Shown here piece after piece: positions 12,100-23,999 of a DNA stretch of 64,000 nt. Origin of the DNA: Bombus terrestris (taxonomy: Eukaryota > Arthropoda > Insecta > Hymenoptera > Apidae); the NCBI RefSeq assembly GCF_910591885.1, contig NC_063274.1, positions 4,216,001-4,280,000 on the forward strand. Direction: 5' to 3'. The notes beneath the pieces were generated by a model. It had not been told where the DNA came from. It ran no database searches and was given only the letters and a program-made list of their open reading frames with translations. The position numbers and the translations under genes were made by a program. The number at the start of each line of letters is the position of its first letter. Position 1 is the stretch's first letter.

Positions 12100-15000
12100 T
12101 TCTTTCAATTAGGAGCCTGTCGGCAGATGGAGGCAGCGTATGGAATCGGTGACACGTGGTCGGAATAATTCCACTATTCTCGTCCCATTCTTCTCTTTAT
12201 GGTTTCTCCGACACGTTCCGTGTCGCTGCCTTCAATTAACTTTCCGGTCGCGTCCCACGGAAAAAAGGAAGGTTTCGTCCTGTAAGGATTCCCGGACGTT
12301 TCCCAGTTGAAAGCCAACAAGGAAAACGCGGTGTAATAAAACATGCATGATCATCTACTTGGTCAGGACCCCTACTCGTTTCACGCAGAAATAACTCTTC
12401 GAGGCGCGCTATCGTGTCGCCCTTTGATTAAAATTTATGAAAGACAGCAGGGTTCACTGCCTCGTAGTTGCAACTTGGACTCGGATAACGGCTCGTGAAA
12501 ACATCGATCTCGATATCGCTTGTTCTTTCATATTATTTTTAAATTAACGTTGCCCGCTTTCCATTGTAATTTCAAATTGAGAGGATACTGTTACTGTCTT
12601 GAGACACTGTCAAGCGATAAATTGGATTAGTACAACGTAGTGGTAAAATGGATATTAAGGTTGTTGGGCGTTGAAATGTTTGGTTGTAATTAAAATCTCA
12701 GCCCACACGAATTTTGTTTTAGATCATAAATAAAGAAACGCGATAGAAATAAACAAATATGTAATTATTTTTCTATCGGATCACATTGATTTTGTCAAAA
12801 ATCTCAACATATTTTTAATAATTACAAAGGCAAGATATGCGAAACTAGAATGAAAGATTTTGAATAATTTGGTGTTTCTAGTTTTAAACTAAAATAGAAT
12901 AATGTTAAACAAATCGCGAGAGAAGATAGTTTGTTCGAGAAATTGTGGCTTTAAAAGAAGCAAACGTAGTTCGTAAAATATCTCTTTTCCATTGTACATA
13001 AAACACTGTCGGTTTATGGGTGAAATAGCGCGATTATGAAGGAAGATACAATAACTCAGGGATGTTATAGCGCAAGAAACCTCTCTGTGATTTATTTGAA
13101 CGACAAGCTCGATTGTCGCTCGTGAAATTAAGCTTTTGGTCACTTGGCAGACACGCGGCGCAATTTCCTGGTCGCGTCGCGTGAGAACGGAGCGCTTTTA
13201 CGAGCTTCGCCAGGAAGAAGCCTAGCTCTGAAAAATCGCTTAAACTTGCCAAGACACTTGTTGACATCGCCTTCCGCTCTCTATCGCACTTACCATCTCT
13301 TTTCTTGCAACATGCTATAGTACATCTCGAAATCGTACTCAGGATTGTTAATTATAAGCGGCACGTGGAAGAGATATATGATTAATGATTGATATTGTTC
13401 GATGCTTAAACAGTTAACGAATAATAATAAAATAATTAGAATTTCGTAAATGCGATATATAGCGACACGTGTGTATATCGAAGAAAGCTTTCAACGTATC
13501 AAATATGACGAAGTCGTGGAATTAAAAACAGAATAGCTTGAAATTAACATTTTAAAGATATTGTATAGATGTATCATAAAAACACAATCAGTTTTTTCTA
13601 CGATTTTTCTTCAATTATTTATTTTATTTAAAACGTGACTCGTGTAGTGTAACTCTTTCATTGTGTTAGTACAAATTTACGCCAATCAAGTAATAATTAT
13701 GAATACAATAGAAAAATTATTCACAGGGACAAATTTTATACACTGGAAATACAGTGCTCGTCCTTTCAATAAAGTTCCTCTCAATGAACTTTTGTTTCTT
13801 GAACAAACTGAGGCATCTTCTTAATAAAACAAAGTTTTACCGCCACAGGTCATAAAATATACGAAATATTCAGAGTGCAATCAAGGAGTATGCATTAATG
13901 GTTAAAGTTGGTCGACAGCTATAACCGAATTCTACGGAAGCGTGACAGTAGATAAACCTCGTTCATTGTCAGACAATAAAGCTGTTATTATACCGGCAGC
14001 GATAAAGTAGCTAAGATTAATGCAGAATACATTGACTGCACATTCGAACACGATATTCAACCGAAACAGTTTCTTTAAAGGTCTTCGTTAAATAACAGAA
14101 ATATAATAATAATTGCTGCGAAGGTGCAAATAATTGTGATATGCAAATCATACGATAGTGTCTTTAGTAAATTTTAAAAGGATGTTGGAGAAAGAGAGGG
14201 AGAGATTATATAATTATAATAATAAAAAATATTTTCACAGATTAATTATTAATATAAATTTTGATTCCGAATTAATCGTTATTCTACAAAATACGCGTAT
14301 GTAATTTAAAAGTATGACAATTTTTAAGTATCTGAATTTACAGATACTGAAGTCTCTTTCCACTTGCACAAATATCAAAAATGTAGTTATAAAAATATAA
14401 AAGTAGCAGAATTGTCGAGAACCAGGAACCGAGACGATTAAAAAATACACGTTGTATGATATTTAACATTTTGATAAAACGATCAGCCTCCGTTTGCAGA
14501 AATATAAAATTAATAGAAACGAAATATACTAAACTTCATAAAACCAGGAAATGCGGCTAAATAAATATACACTTTCTATTCTAGAAAGCTATCGCATCAT
14601 TTTCATTAATAGACATCAGTTTCTCCGCTATAATTTTCCACACGATATGCAACCGTGCTTGCTTTAAAATATCGTAGAACGTTTCTCGAACAAAGACAAA
14701 TTTAGAAGCGTCCCAGGCGACGTGATGGTTCCTTTCGGTTGACCTCGACGAACAAGAGATTGAACGCGCAATTCCACCTAACCGTCGCGTGTAATTGCTT
14801 CATGAACATTGTCTGTGATCCGAGGGAAAGCGATGCAGTAAGCCGAGATCGGTGTCCAGTCTCCAAGGCATCAAATGAAGTTGTTATCGCGCGATCTCGC
14901 CCATTATTATCCAGATATTTTCGTTTTCTCTGAAACAACATTTTCATTACTCAAACACAAGCCGATATCGCGATGATGCGTCGACTGTGTAATTGCGTGA

Positions 15001-16440
15001 TATCTTGCGAGCTCTTCGTTTCGTTTCATTCCGCGTATTTCGTTTGCATCGTCGCTGTAAAATTGAATTCCCGCGAGAACCAATTTGCCTTGTAGCCGCG
15101 CCATCGTTTTCTATCGAGACATATCTGTTCTTGGTTGCGTCTAATGAATTTTTTCCTCTGTTCTGCGAGATTGAGAGCGAAGAAGAGCGCGGAAGAGGAA
15201 ATTCAGCGATTGATTTTATGAAAGAAAGTGGTATGCGATGTGTTCGAACAGTCGCACGTTTTCAGATCTCGAGAAAACTCGCCGAAATTTGGAATTTTTC
15301 GAAGTCTGACAAATCTCTCTCTTACATTAATTTAATTTTTATGATAACGATTCGAAAATTCGTCAGCTTGAAAACATAAAGAAACGCCACACATATTTTC
15401 AATTTTCTGATGATAATTAAGAACAACGACAAGGTGTATAAATAAGAGTAAGAAACTTTGGATGTCAAGCGATTGAGAGAGGTCAGGGATGATGGCAATG
15501 AGTGAGTGGCAAGGCAACAACCCCTTTTCGCGTAGTTGCGCTAAAGCGATTTGACGAATCCCATGCGACGCGTGCCGTGCACATACTGCTTCACCCTCAT
15601 CCGCTTCTTCATTATTTACTTATTCTCCGAGGTAAAGGCGACTTTAGCTCGAGCACCCTCTTGTCTCTGACCTCGTATTTTAAATATTTGCAATCGATAC
15701 GGGCGCCGTCTACGAGTCGTTGACTCCTTTTCGCTTCTTCCTCCTTTGTTTCTCTCCTCCTTTTTCTACCAGACTCATTCTATTTTTGTACCTTTCCGTA
15801 ATTCGGTCGAGCCCTTCGTTCTGATACTTTTATCTTTTTACAAGCATTTCATCTATCCTCAGCTATGGTCCAATTCAAGTGAAAGATTGCGAAAATTTCG
15901 TTTCCTTGGACGCGAATGGTTTTGAAAGAGACGAATGGATGCTGAATGGTAACTTGTCAAACTTATCAAATGGAAAATGTGTTCCTCGTGAGACGATAGA
16001 AGTGTTCGTGTTCTTTCGTGGATCTATCTATAAATACAATTTTGCTTTCCAAAATTTGATATACCGATTTCGAATATTTTTCATTTTGAAAATTCTTCGA
16101 TGAAATCGCCAAAACGAAAGAAGGACGAAGCTTGGCTACTTATGTCTGATGGAATTAGCTTGCCCCGTTGACTTCGAGTACCTAATCATGTATAGTTGAC
16201 ACCGACAGTGACTCTGACCCTGTCGCGTGTTCTTCTGCAACCGTATTATATACAATGTACGTAATTATGTATATTACATGCTTCAAAGTTTCAGTTCCTT
16301 CCAGGCTACTGTATAAGTACGGAAATACTGAAAAATCTTGTTTCAAATATAGAACGAAAATATAGAACGACCGTCGTGCTTTTATTTCAAATAACAAATA
16401 TAAATTAAATTAAGACAAATTTGATACAAGAGCTTGCCCG
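12100..16440. other. Non-coding stretch, no gene recognised
   Basis: Mostly AT-rich. A stronger acceptor-like site (pyrimidine tract then AATTAG, ending 12113) precedes about 200 bases of moderately GC-rich open sequence, but no matching donor or recognisable peptide follows. The frame at 14993-15379 and others nearby have no recognisable domain. A GC-richer patch at 15490-15730 contains a frame of 73 codons with no similarity I recognise. Confidence 0.45.
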
Positions 16441-16447
16441 AATTGTA

Positions 16448-16660
16448 TTAGGTTGTCCGAAAAGTTTCTTTCGTTTCATAAGGTGATAATAGATAAGTAA
16501 CAATTTCTGTTTTATATTATTTTATTGAATTAGGTATCACCCATTTCGTTCTACTGCTATTATTACGTTCGTGCATAATTCAATAAACTAATATAAAACA
16601 AAAAACATTATGCGTGTATTATTTCCTTACAAAACGAAAGAAACTTTTCGGACAACCTAA
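16448..16660. mobile_element. Mariner-type MITE, fold-back (L-L') architecture
   Basis: A 213-bp element with 29-bp perfect terminal inverted repeats beginning TTAGGTTGTCCGAAAAGTTT. It is flanked on both sides by TA, the mariner target-site duplication. The inverted similarity continues well inside the repeats: TTTTATATTATTTTATTGAA on the left is mirrored by TTCAATAAACTAATATAAAA on the right. The right half therefore resembles an inverted copy of the left end. It has no coding capacity and would depend on a transposase encoded elsewhere. About 90% similar by eye to the copy at 47412. Confidence 0.93.
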
Positions 16661-17099
16661 TATACTGCTCACTGAGTATCTCTACCCTTCCTTTGACGAG
16701 TACTCGGTCTCGTCCTCCCTATACATTCCACGTGCACATCGTAACGACGTTACACGTAACATTCGACTCATACAACTTACAGCTAACGTACATTTCTAAC
16801 GAAAAAGAGAAAGAATCAAAGTAACCTTGAAGTCTAGGAAATTCGTCTGCAGGAAGTAAAATCTAAGCTTCCTTGAGAAGGATGATATTACTCTCTATTC
16901 TCATTGCAAGTCGTTTCTAGGACGCAAAGACTAAGGCGGAGCAGCCCAGCGAGTTTACTTTGAAAACGAGTGCCCTCTAAACGCTGGAACCGCCTTTATT
17001 GGTTCATAAAGTCGAGATACCTTAGAGTTTAGAGTACCGAAACTCCTTTGTTCCACGGGGGAGCACTTATTCCGTTGAGATGAGTTCGATATCGCACCG

Positions 17100-17720
17100 T
17101 TTAATCTAGATTTATTTCACCTCGAATGCGAGGTCGCAACGATTCTCTCGGTAGCTATGTACCTTTTAGCCAGCCACCGCATCCTGAAAATCTTCACCGC
17201 GCCGGAATTACTTGGAACTTTTGGAACAGTATCCAGCTTAAACGCTGTCACGATTTTCATCGCGGTTCAGCCTCGTCGTCGACCGGATGTGGACGATCCG
17301 TGGCGAATTATTTCGCGATGCTTTCTCGATGTTAAAGTCGGCTTATAATTTAGACAGGGGCGGACCACGCATTATCACGCAGCTAATGTCACGATCGGCA
17401 CACTTCAAATCCGATGGACTGATGACGGAGATAAAGATGTGGCGGCACTCGGTGACAATGTATATCGCCGAAGTGCCTAATGAGCCATCGATATTCCAAC
17501 GGTCCCTCCGCCGAATGTGGCGGAACAACGTGCAACACACACACAATGTGCGTGGCAACGGCCGCGGACGCCTCACAAACGCGTGGATAGTGGGGATATT
17601 GAGGGGTGACAAAGGAAAAAGAAGCAGATCCGATCGAAAGTCAAATTGTAAGAGCTTCAGTCTTGGAAAGTCACGGCTGGAGTTCAGAAGCAAGTTGTAA
17701 TTAGTATAAACCAAGTGTAA
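17100..17720 (+). other. GC-richer patch of unknown origin
   Basis: A moderately GC-rich, CpG-containing block unlike its AT-rich flanks. It contains repeated CCGCC/GGCGG words and overlapping open frames on both strands (17287-17700 plus, 17343-17777 minus) without recognised domains. Tandem copies of AAACCAAGTGT occur at the right edge (about 17706-17729). The texture resembles an old retroelement LTR or an untranslated exon, but no terminal repeats or duplication were found. Confidence 0.25.
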
Positions 17721-18332
17721 ACCAAGTGTTAAAAAGTAAATTCTCTTTTTATTTTTTTTATTTCTTCTTGTTTTCACCTTCGATTTCTTTTTTTTTCATT
17801 TTACGTGACACTGACATCGGATTACTGATATTAACGGATAATTTGTAGTGGCACATGAGCTAGAGGACAATTCTGTTAAGAATTTTGAATCTTAATAACC
17901 GAAATAATGGTATAGGAACGCTAAATTTACATTTAGAATTCGTATTAGAATAGCTATATATATATTTGACAAGCGATTTCAAAGATATTCATCGATACAC
18001 ACTTGCACGCGCCTCAACACTTTCTTCCATACCCCACTGTTAGCTGACTGAACAGTTTACATTCATTTGTTCTCGAGACACCGCGCACACACATACTTCC
18101 ACACACTGATATTCACATACAAGTATCACTACTACACAGCTAACCTAACCAGCACATAAAATTATACATATCTCAATAAATTCAAATCATGTTGTTGTTT
18201 TGCCTCGGAGTATCAATATCGTTAGGATACACAAAATGTATTAATAAATAAACTCTGGACAAAACAATGTCGCCGTTACGTGCAACCGTCGAACGAAGAC
18301 GAATTCTAATTTTCCGATTTTGCCCCGATCAG

Positions 18333-18361
18333 TATAAATAAACGGAGTAAGGAGTTCAGTT
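18333..18361 (+). promoter_or_regulatory. TATA box plus initiator core promoter
   Basis: TATAAATA at 18333-18340 is followed by TCAGTT with its A at 18358, 25 bases from the first T of the TATA box. That is a normal TATA-to-start spacing. The sequence on either side (about 18190-18590) resembles the U3-R-U5 layout of a retrotransposon LTR, but I could not find matching ends or a duplication. It may be a decayed solo LTR or the promoter of a short non-coding transcript. Confidence 0.4.
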
Positions 18362-18599
18362 ATGAGTCGGTCGCGCGAATCAATATCAAAGTATCTATCA
18401 GTTATCAACGAGTTATCAGCGATCTAATTAGCGATTTACACTGTCTTTAATCTGTTAGTACGAGCGAGTATTGTCTGCATTAATTTATTTATCAGTTTAA
18501 ATATACTTGACGATTTTCAACAGCGAGTTATCTCGTTATTCGAACAAATCAACCATCCTCTGCAGAAATTAAATCCTCTACATTGATAACCTCGACTAA

Positions 18600-21500
18600 A
18601 CAGTAGTACTCTCTACAAATTTATAGGAAATGGGTATAGTAATGGTAAATTTGAAAATGTGATTTTAAGTGCGGAAATTAAATGACTGTTGTCGGTTCAA
18701 ATTTTGAAGAAATAAAGTTTCGTATAAGATTTTATGTACATACACAGACTCACGAAATTATTTGAGAGCTTTTAGTATTACCATTCGTATCTCTTATTTC
18801 AAGCCGAAATGTGGTATATACACGCGGTTTCGTTGCCCCATTCGAATCACACAAACGTACATAAGATAACAAAAGACTAACGATTATATTGCGTGCCTCT
18901 GCTGCGATATTATATAACTTCTTCTGGGAACATTAGCTGGAAATATGAAACGAACAACTTACCGGTAATTTGTGTAACGTATATGTATAAAGAAGCAGTT
19001 GTTGCTCCTTTCTTAGAGATAAAAGATTTCATTTATTGTTACTGTTATACCGTTTAAGTTTGACGTTGATGGATCATCGTCTCCTGAAACCGTTATGAAA
19101 TATGATAATGGAAAGGAAAATGAAATTTACGTTGCAATTCCTTTCATAACCTTGACCCTTGAGAAAAGTGACAAAGAATAGTGAAATGCAACAACAGCAC
19201 ATTTTCAAATTTATGGTTTTACGTGTTCGAATTTTTCAATATTCAAACTTTTAAATATTCACATCTCAAAATATTCAAATTTTCAAATATTCTAATTTTC
19301 AAAATCATATTTTCTGTATATATATTACTTTAACCCATGGTTTCCTTTCTCTGCCTTTCAAAAAAGAATTCCTGTCAAAAATAAAGACACGCCTGTCTCG
19401 AGACAGAGACGCGTCGATTTCCTACCGTCTATCAGAATCTCCTGGTATCCCTTTATCCGCGCTTTTGCAATGTGATGCAATCCACGGTAAGGATAGGTGT
19501 CACTTTGCATCATGCAGCGGCTATTCACTGGAACGTTTCACCGTTATCGCTTTCGAGTCGCTTCGGAGTAGCGTGACCGACGTACATATTTGGAACTGTC
19601 AGGGTTTCGTTAGTACACAACCATTGGATAATGGTTCCCCATTGACTGGATCGCTTACGTTCGGTCTCGGGTGTCCGTTTCGCAATTTCTCGTCTCCCCG
19701 AACGTCAAATCCGACGCTCGTTAACCGTTTGAAATCCCATACGCGATACGCGCAAGCTATTACGTCGTCGACGTTTGTTTCCCATACGAGTAATCGTATC
19801 CACTAAATTGATCTTTGATGAATGATTGCCTCTTTGGATAAGTTCCTCTTCAGAGAAGAAAAATTTCCTCTTGAGAAATTTAATCTGCTTTGTATAGGAC
19901 AGGATCGAGAGAAGCAAGTTGGCTGAACCTAAATGCCACGCATGGTATACAAAGTTCTATATTATCTACGTTAATCTAGATTATATTGATAATTAGTAAC
20001 AATTATTGATCTGTGTTTAATAGCGTTGTTAAAGGGTAAGTTTTCGAGGTAATCTTCTGTTTCTTTAATTTCTATATAATTATATATTTTCTTTTATACA
20101 AATGAAAATACACATAGTATTCGTGTTCGAATTGAGAAAGTCGTGTCAAAGTCGTTGCCAGACACAGCCGTGGCATGAATCAGCGATTCCGTAGTGTCTC
20201 AATCGGCGTTAAGCACTGGCATCGATTGTTGGGACTCGCAGGAAATGTCTCTGATCTAGAGATCACCTTTGATGACTCCTGGAAGAGAATTGCTAAGTCC
20301 CACAGAACTGCTGATTGGTCATTGTCTTTAGTAGGCAGTCAGCAACCTTGGAAATTCTCGATCAGGATGTCTCTTGAAGGAGGTAGACGGAAGAAAAGAG
20401 AGATCAGGAAGACAATTTAATTTCGACTTAAACTTAGAGGAACTAAGATTACAAGTAAAATAGTTGTCAATCAAACAACAAGTGAGAATCAGCGCCAATC
20501 AAGAGACTTATAATGATCATGTCCCCAATACGTTAAATTGGGTAGTGCTTCGAACGTAGACGGCACGTAGTTGTGCAGTGCTCAAAGTCAAAAGGAATCA
20601 GTTGGAGAGCAGTCGAGTATAGCAGCGTTGCAGACCTAACAAAGAAAATGATAAAACTTCTATCTTCTTCAGTTTTGAGATGGTAGATGAGACACTTTAA
20701 CCAAAGGACGTAGTATGCGTGTATAAACATGTAAACGTGTAAAATATATCCGAACTAAATGGAAAGGCACAAGTACATCGAACTAATCTTTACTTCTATA
20801 AAACTGCATTCTTTTCGTAAAGATTCAGTTGTCATTAAATTTATCTCAACACTATATTACACGTATAACAAATAAAATTTCCACGTAATTCTCTCAATTT
20901 CCTTGTACTCGTCCACAGTCTTGTCTTATATTTCACTGCAGCATTTTTATGGCCTTATTATTTCTTACGAATTATTCACCAGTTCTTATGCTCACGACTG
21001 CATCATATATCGCGTGAAACAGAATTAAAAGAGGAGATGTTGCTACGCCATAGCGCAATCTCTAGAACCACACGCGTTTTCGGTCGAAATATAATATATT
21101 CATAGCATACACACTAATTGAAAATGCTGTATTAATGAATTTGTAAACGTTGCAAATAAATCAAAATAATCTACGTTTACAGCAATAATAAAGTATTACT
21201 AATAGAAAAACAATACTTATATATGGAACAATGTTTCACTTACGAATAAAAATATGAAATCTTGAAATCAGTATAAGAACAATCAAACTTTGAAGTGTAC
21301 AATTTTCAAACTATATTTTAACATTATATTGTTACTTAAATTATCGGGATTATTTAGAAAAAAAATTCTCTAATAAATAAACTAATCACTTACATCTCAA
21401 ATGTAAGGGCTTCATTTTCTTTTTTTTAACCATTGGCCTAGAAAATTTCGTTGATGCAGCGTTGTGCGATCCTCGATTTCCTCTCGCAATTTGTTTTACA

Positions 21501-22900
21501 AAAAGAATTCTGCTCTATCCACACTGTCCTCTCCTGCCTCGATTGTTCTCTATTTTATCTACATTCCTACCTTCCATCGTCATCTAGCCTGTCTCTCTGT
21601 TTGCCCGTTATTTTTTCTCTAGACAATAGTACACGATAGTATATCCGAGGAGATCAAAGCACGGAGCAAGCGTGCTCGTAAACACATGTTCTATCCACAC
21701 AGATAGCATTGTTCTTTGCTATTTCTTCCTTTCTCTTGCATTTTCCCTGCGTTTTCCCGTTGTCTGGGTTTTTTCCCTCTACTTTTGCTTTCTTTCATCT
21801 CGTAATCGTTCTTTCTTGTCAGTCGAGTTTCGTCTACATGCGTTAATTTTGGACAATTGTGTCTGAATCGAAAGCAAATGACGGCTAGTATGGAAGGTTG
21901 TTTGAAAAAAGGAAATGTAAGAAAGAATCCTTGAACCATGTAATAAAACGACGGAGTCGGATTGATGGATTTACAAAAAGATCACGTGTCTCTCTATGGC
22001 TAAGATTTTTTCAGATACAAAACATATATGCGTATATAAATATATAAATATTTTAATTAATTTCCACTTATTAATTATAATTCGACGTTGCAATTTAGTT
22101 AAATACTGTCGGAGATTCTGAAATACTTGTTGGAACTGGGACAAGTGGATTTGGGATTAGTTTATATGCTGTGGGGAATTTTTATTTTTAGAATAATTAC
22201 GAAGCAAGCAAGGTTGAATTTGGTATAAAAACTTTTAAATCTGCTAATAAATTTTATTCTTCTGAAATCCTTCGTTTTTTCGGTATTTCTATGTTCTACA
22301 TAAACTCAATGATATCGCGTACTTTGTTATTAATTCTTGCACGTTCCCCGCTGCGTTAATATCGACACCTATAATTCCTGCTCGTTGCATTGATTATAAT
22401 TCCGATTCGATAACAAAGGCAGTTTGTACTCTTAACGAAGTTTAATTCGAACTGTTGGTTAGTATAATTTCCCTACTTCAAAAGGATACTTTGAACGTCT
22501 AAATACGAAATGATATTTACTATAATTATTTTACATTGAAATAATACACTGTATAGTATATGTACTATTAGCAGAACGTGTGACTAATGTACGTAACGAA
22601 TAAGCCATTAGTGTCTCTTCATAAGCGAGTATAATATTTTGATATTATACGACCTACTATAGATTTGACTCACTCGCACAACGTTGAATAATTAACGACA
22701 TCTAAAGTAGCCACTGAAAAAATCATAAGGTTCATAAGGGCAAGAGGCCAAGTACTGTAAGAACGAAGTAAAAGTGACAGCCCATTTATTTCAGTGACCT
22801 CACTGTTATCGTAACGTAACGATTGGGTAAAAATAAAATAATGAAAACTGTAGCGTACTTGAGAAGTGTACTTTAGATATTTAGAGATCATTTTTTAGAT
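18600..22900. other. Non-coding stretch, no gene recognised
   Basis: AT-rich with no recognised gene. A degenerate array of ATTCAAATTTTC-like units lies at 19229-19303. The frames at 19465-19806 and 20175-20420 are open for 113 and 81 codons in a less AT-rich patch, with no recognisable domain or splice structure. A 30-base segment at 20599-20628 resembles one at 7583-7612. Confidence 0.45.
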
Positions 22901-22941
22901 ACTAAGTTTGAAAATATTTATCGTATAGACAAAGGTATATT

Positions 22942-22968
22942 GAGAGAGAGAGAGAGAGAGAGAGAGAG
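22942..22968. repeat. (GA)n microsatellite
   Basis: About 13 uninterrupted GA units followed by GGAAG. Likely polymorphic in length. Confidence 0.95.
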
Positions 22969-23869
22969 GAAGTGATGATTGTTTATTCGTTGTATATGTA
23001 AAAATTTGAAATGTTTCTAAAACTAATAAAAATGTTAAAAATTTGCCGAATACTAGCAAGTTCGTAAATTTCAAAACTAAGAAATCTCCCGATTTAGGAT
23101 ATTTTGAGAAACATTCATACAAGAAATTGCTTTCTTTAACAATCCAAACATCAAATATTTTTTACTTCTTGGGATGATTTTTTCCCTCCTATTTTTATAT
23201 TTGCCGAGTTTCTATATTTACGAGAGTGATATAAAAATGCAAGAAAAGATGTATGAAAGATATTCTTATCTTTTCTATAGTAAGGTAGCGTACATGTAAG
23301 TCAGTGGTACTTACCGTTCTGACGGTAATATCATACTTTGATATAAGCTCCTGATACGAGAAGCTCGATTGAATCGACACAGTGGCAAGATTACAATGCT
23401 ACATTGACAAGGAAGTTTCTTTTATCAGCAGAACTTTTCATATCGCTTTAAATGGCGCTTCTCAACTTTACTCCGTCGCTAATGTCCTGCGATGAACTAA
23501 TATCTGTAACTTTTGATATTCGCCTCATGTATCGTTGACATATACTACTGCCATACTAAGATATCAATTCACTTGAGAAAGTTAAAAGACGTATTTATAC
23601 TCCATAATGGTACTTTTGCTCCTCAAGTTTTCTCCAATACTCATTTGAATTTCCGCGTTTTCAAGTCGTTGAAATGTTCACTCGAGTATTCATATATTAA
23701 AAATATGTACGAAAATAATGTTAACATATGAAATTCTTATGATGCTTATCACAACCGTATATAACTATCTTTATTCAGAGATTTATTAACTTACTTGCAG
23801 ATTTGCTGACACATTAAATACAATGCTATTTATGTAGACATAAAACATAATATTGTTGCAAATACAGTA

Positions 23870-23916
23870 CAATATACATTTTGTATATACAATCCAGTAT
23901 ACATTTTGTACAAATG
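23870..23916. repeat. Short tandem repeat with TATACATTTTGTA core
   Basis: ATATACATTTTGTATATACA is followed by a second copy of the TATACATTTTGTA core about 30 bases on. The core is close to an inverted repeat, so each unit could form a small hairpin. Confidence 0.6.
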
Positions 23917-23999
23917 TTAAATCTGTTTGAAAAGAAATAAAAGATTATCGATTTCTTGTTCATTCCAAATATTAATCAAATGGTGAATCTTCCATGAAA

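Noticed and set aside
17287..17777. Overlapping plus and minus frames of 137 and 144 codons
   Set aside because: Mutually exclusive strands in a GC-richer patch and no domain. Treated as an unexplained patch instead.
18190..18582. Complete solo LTR with TG...CA ends
   Set aside because: TGTTG...TACA ends can be drawn, but no matching target-site duplication flanks them, so only the promoter motif is annotated.
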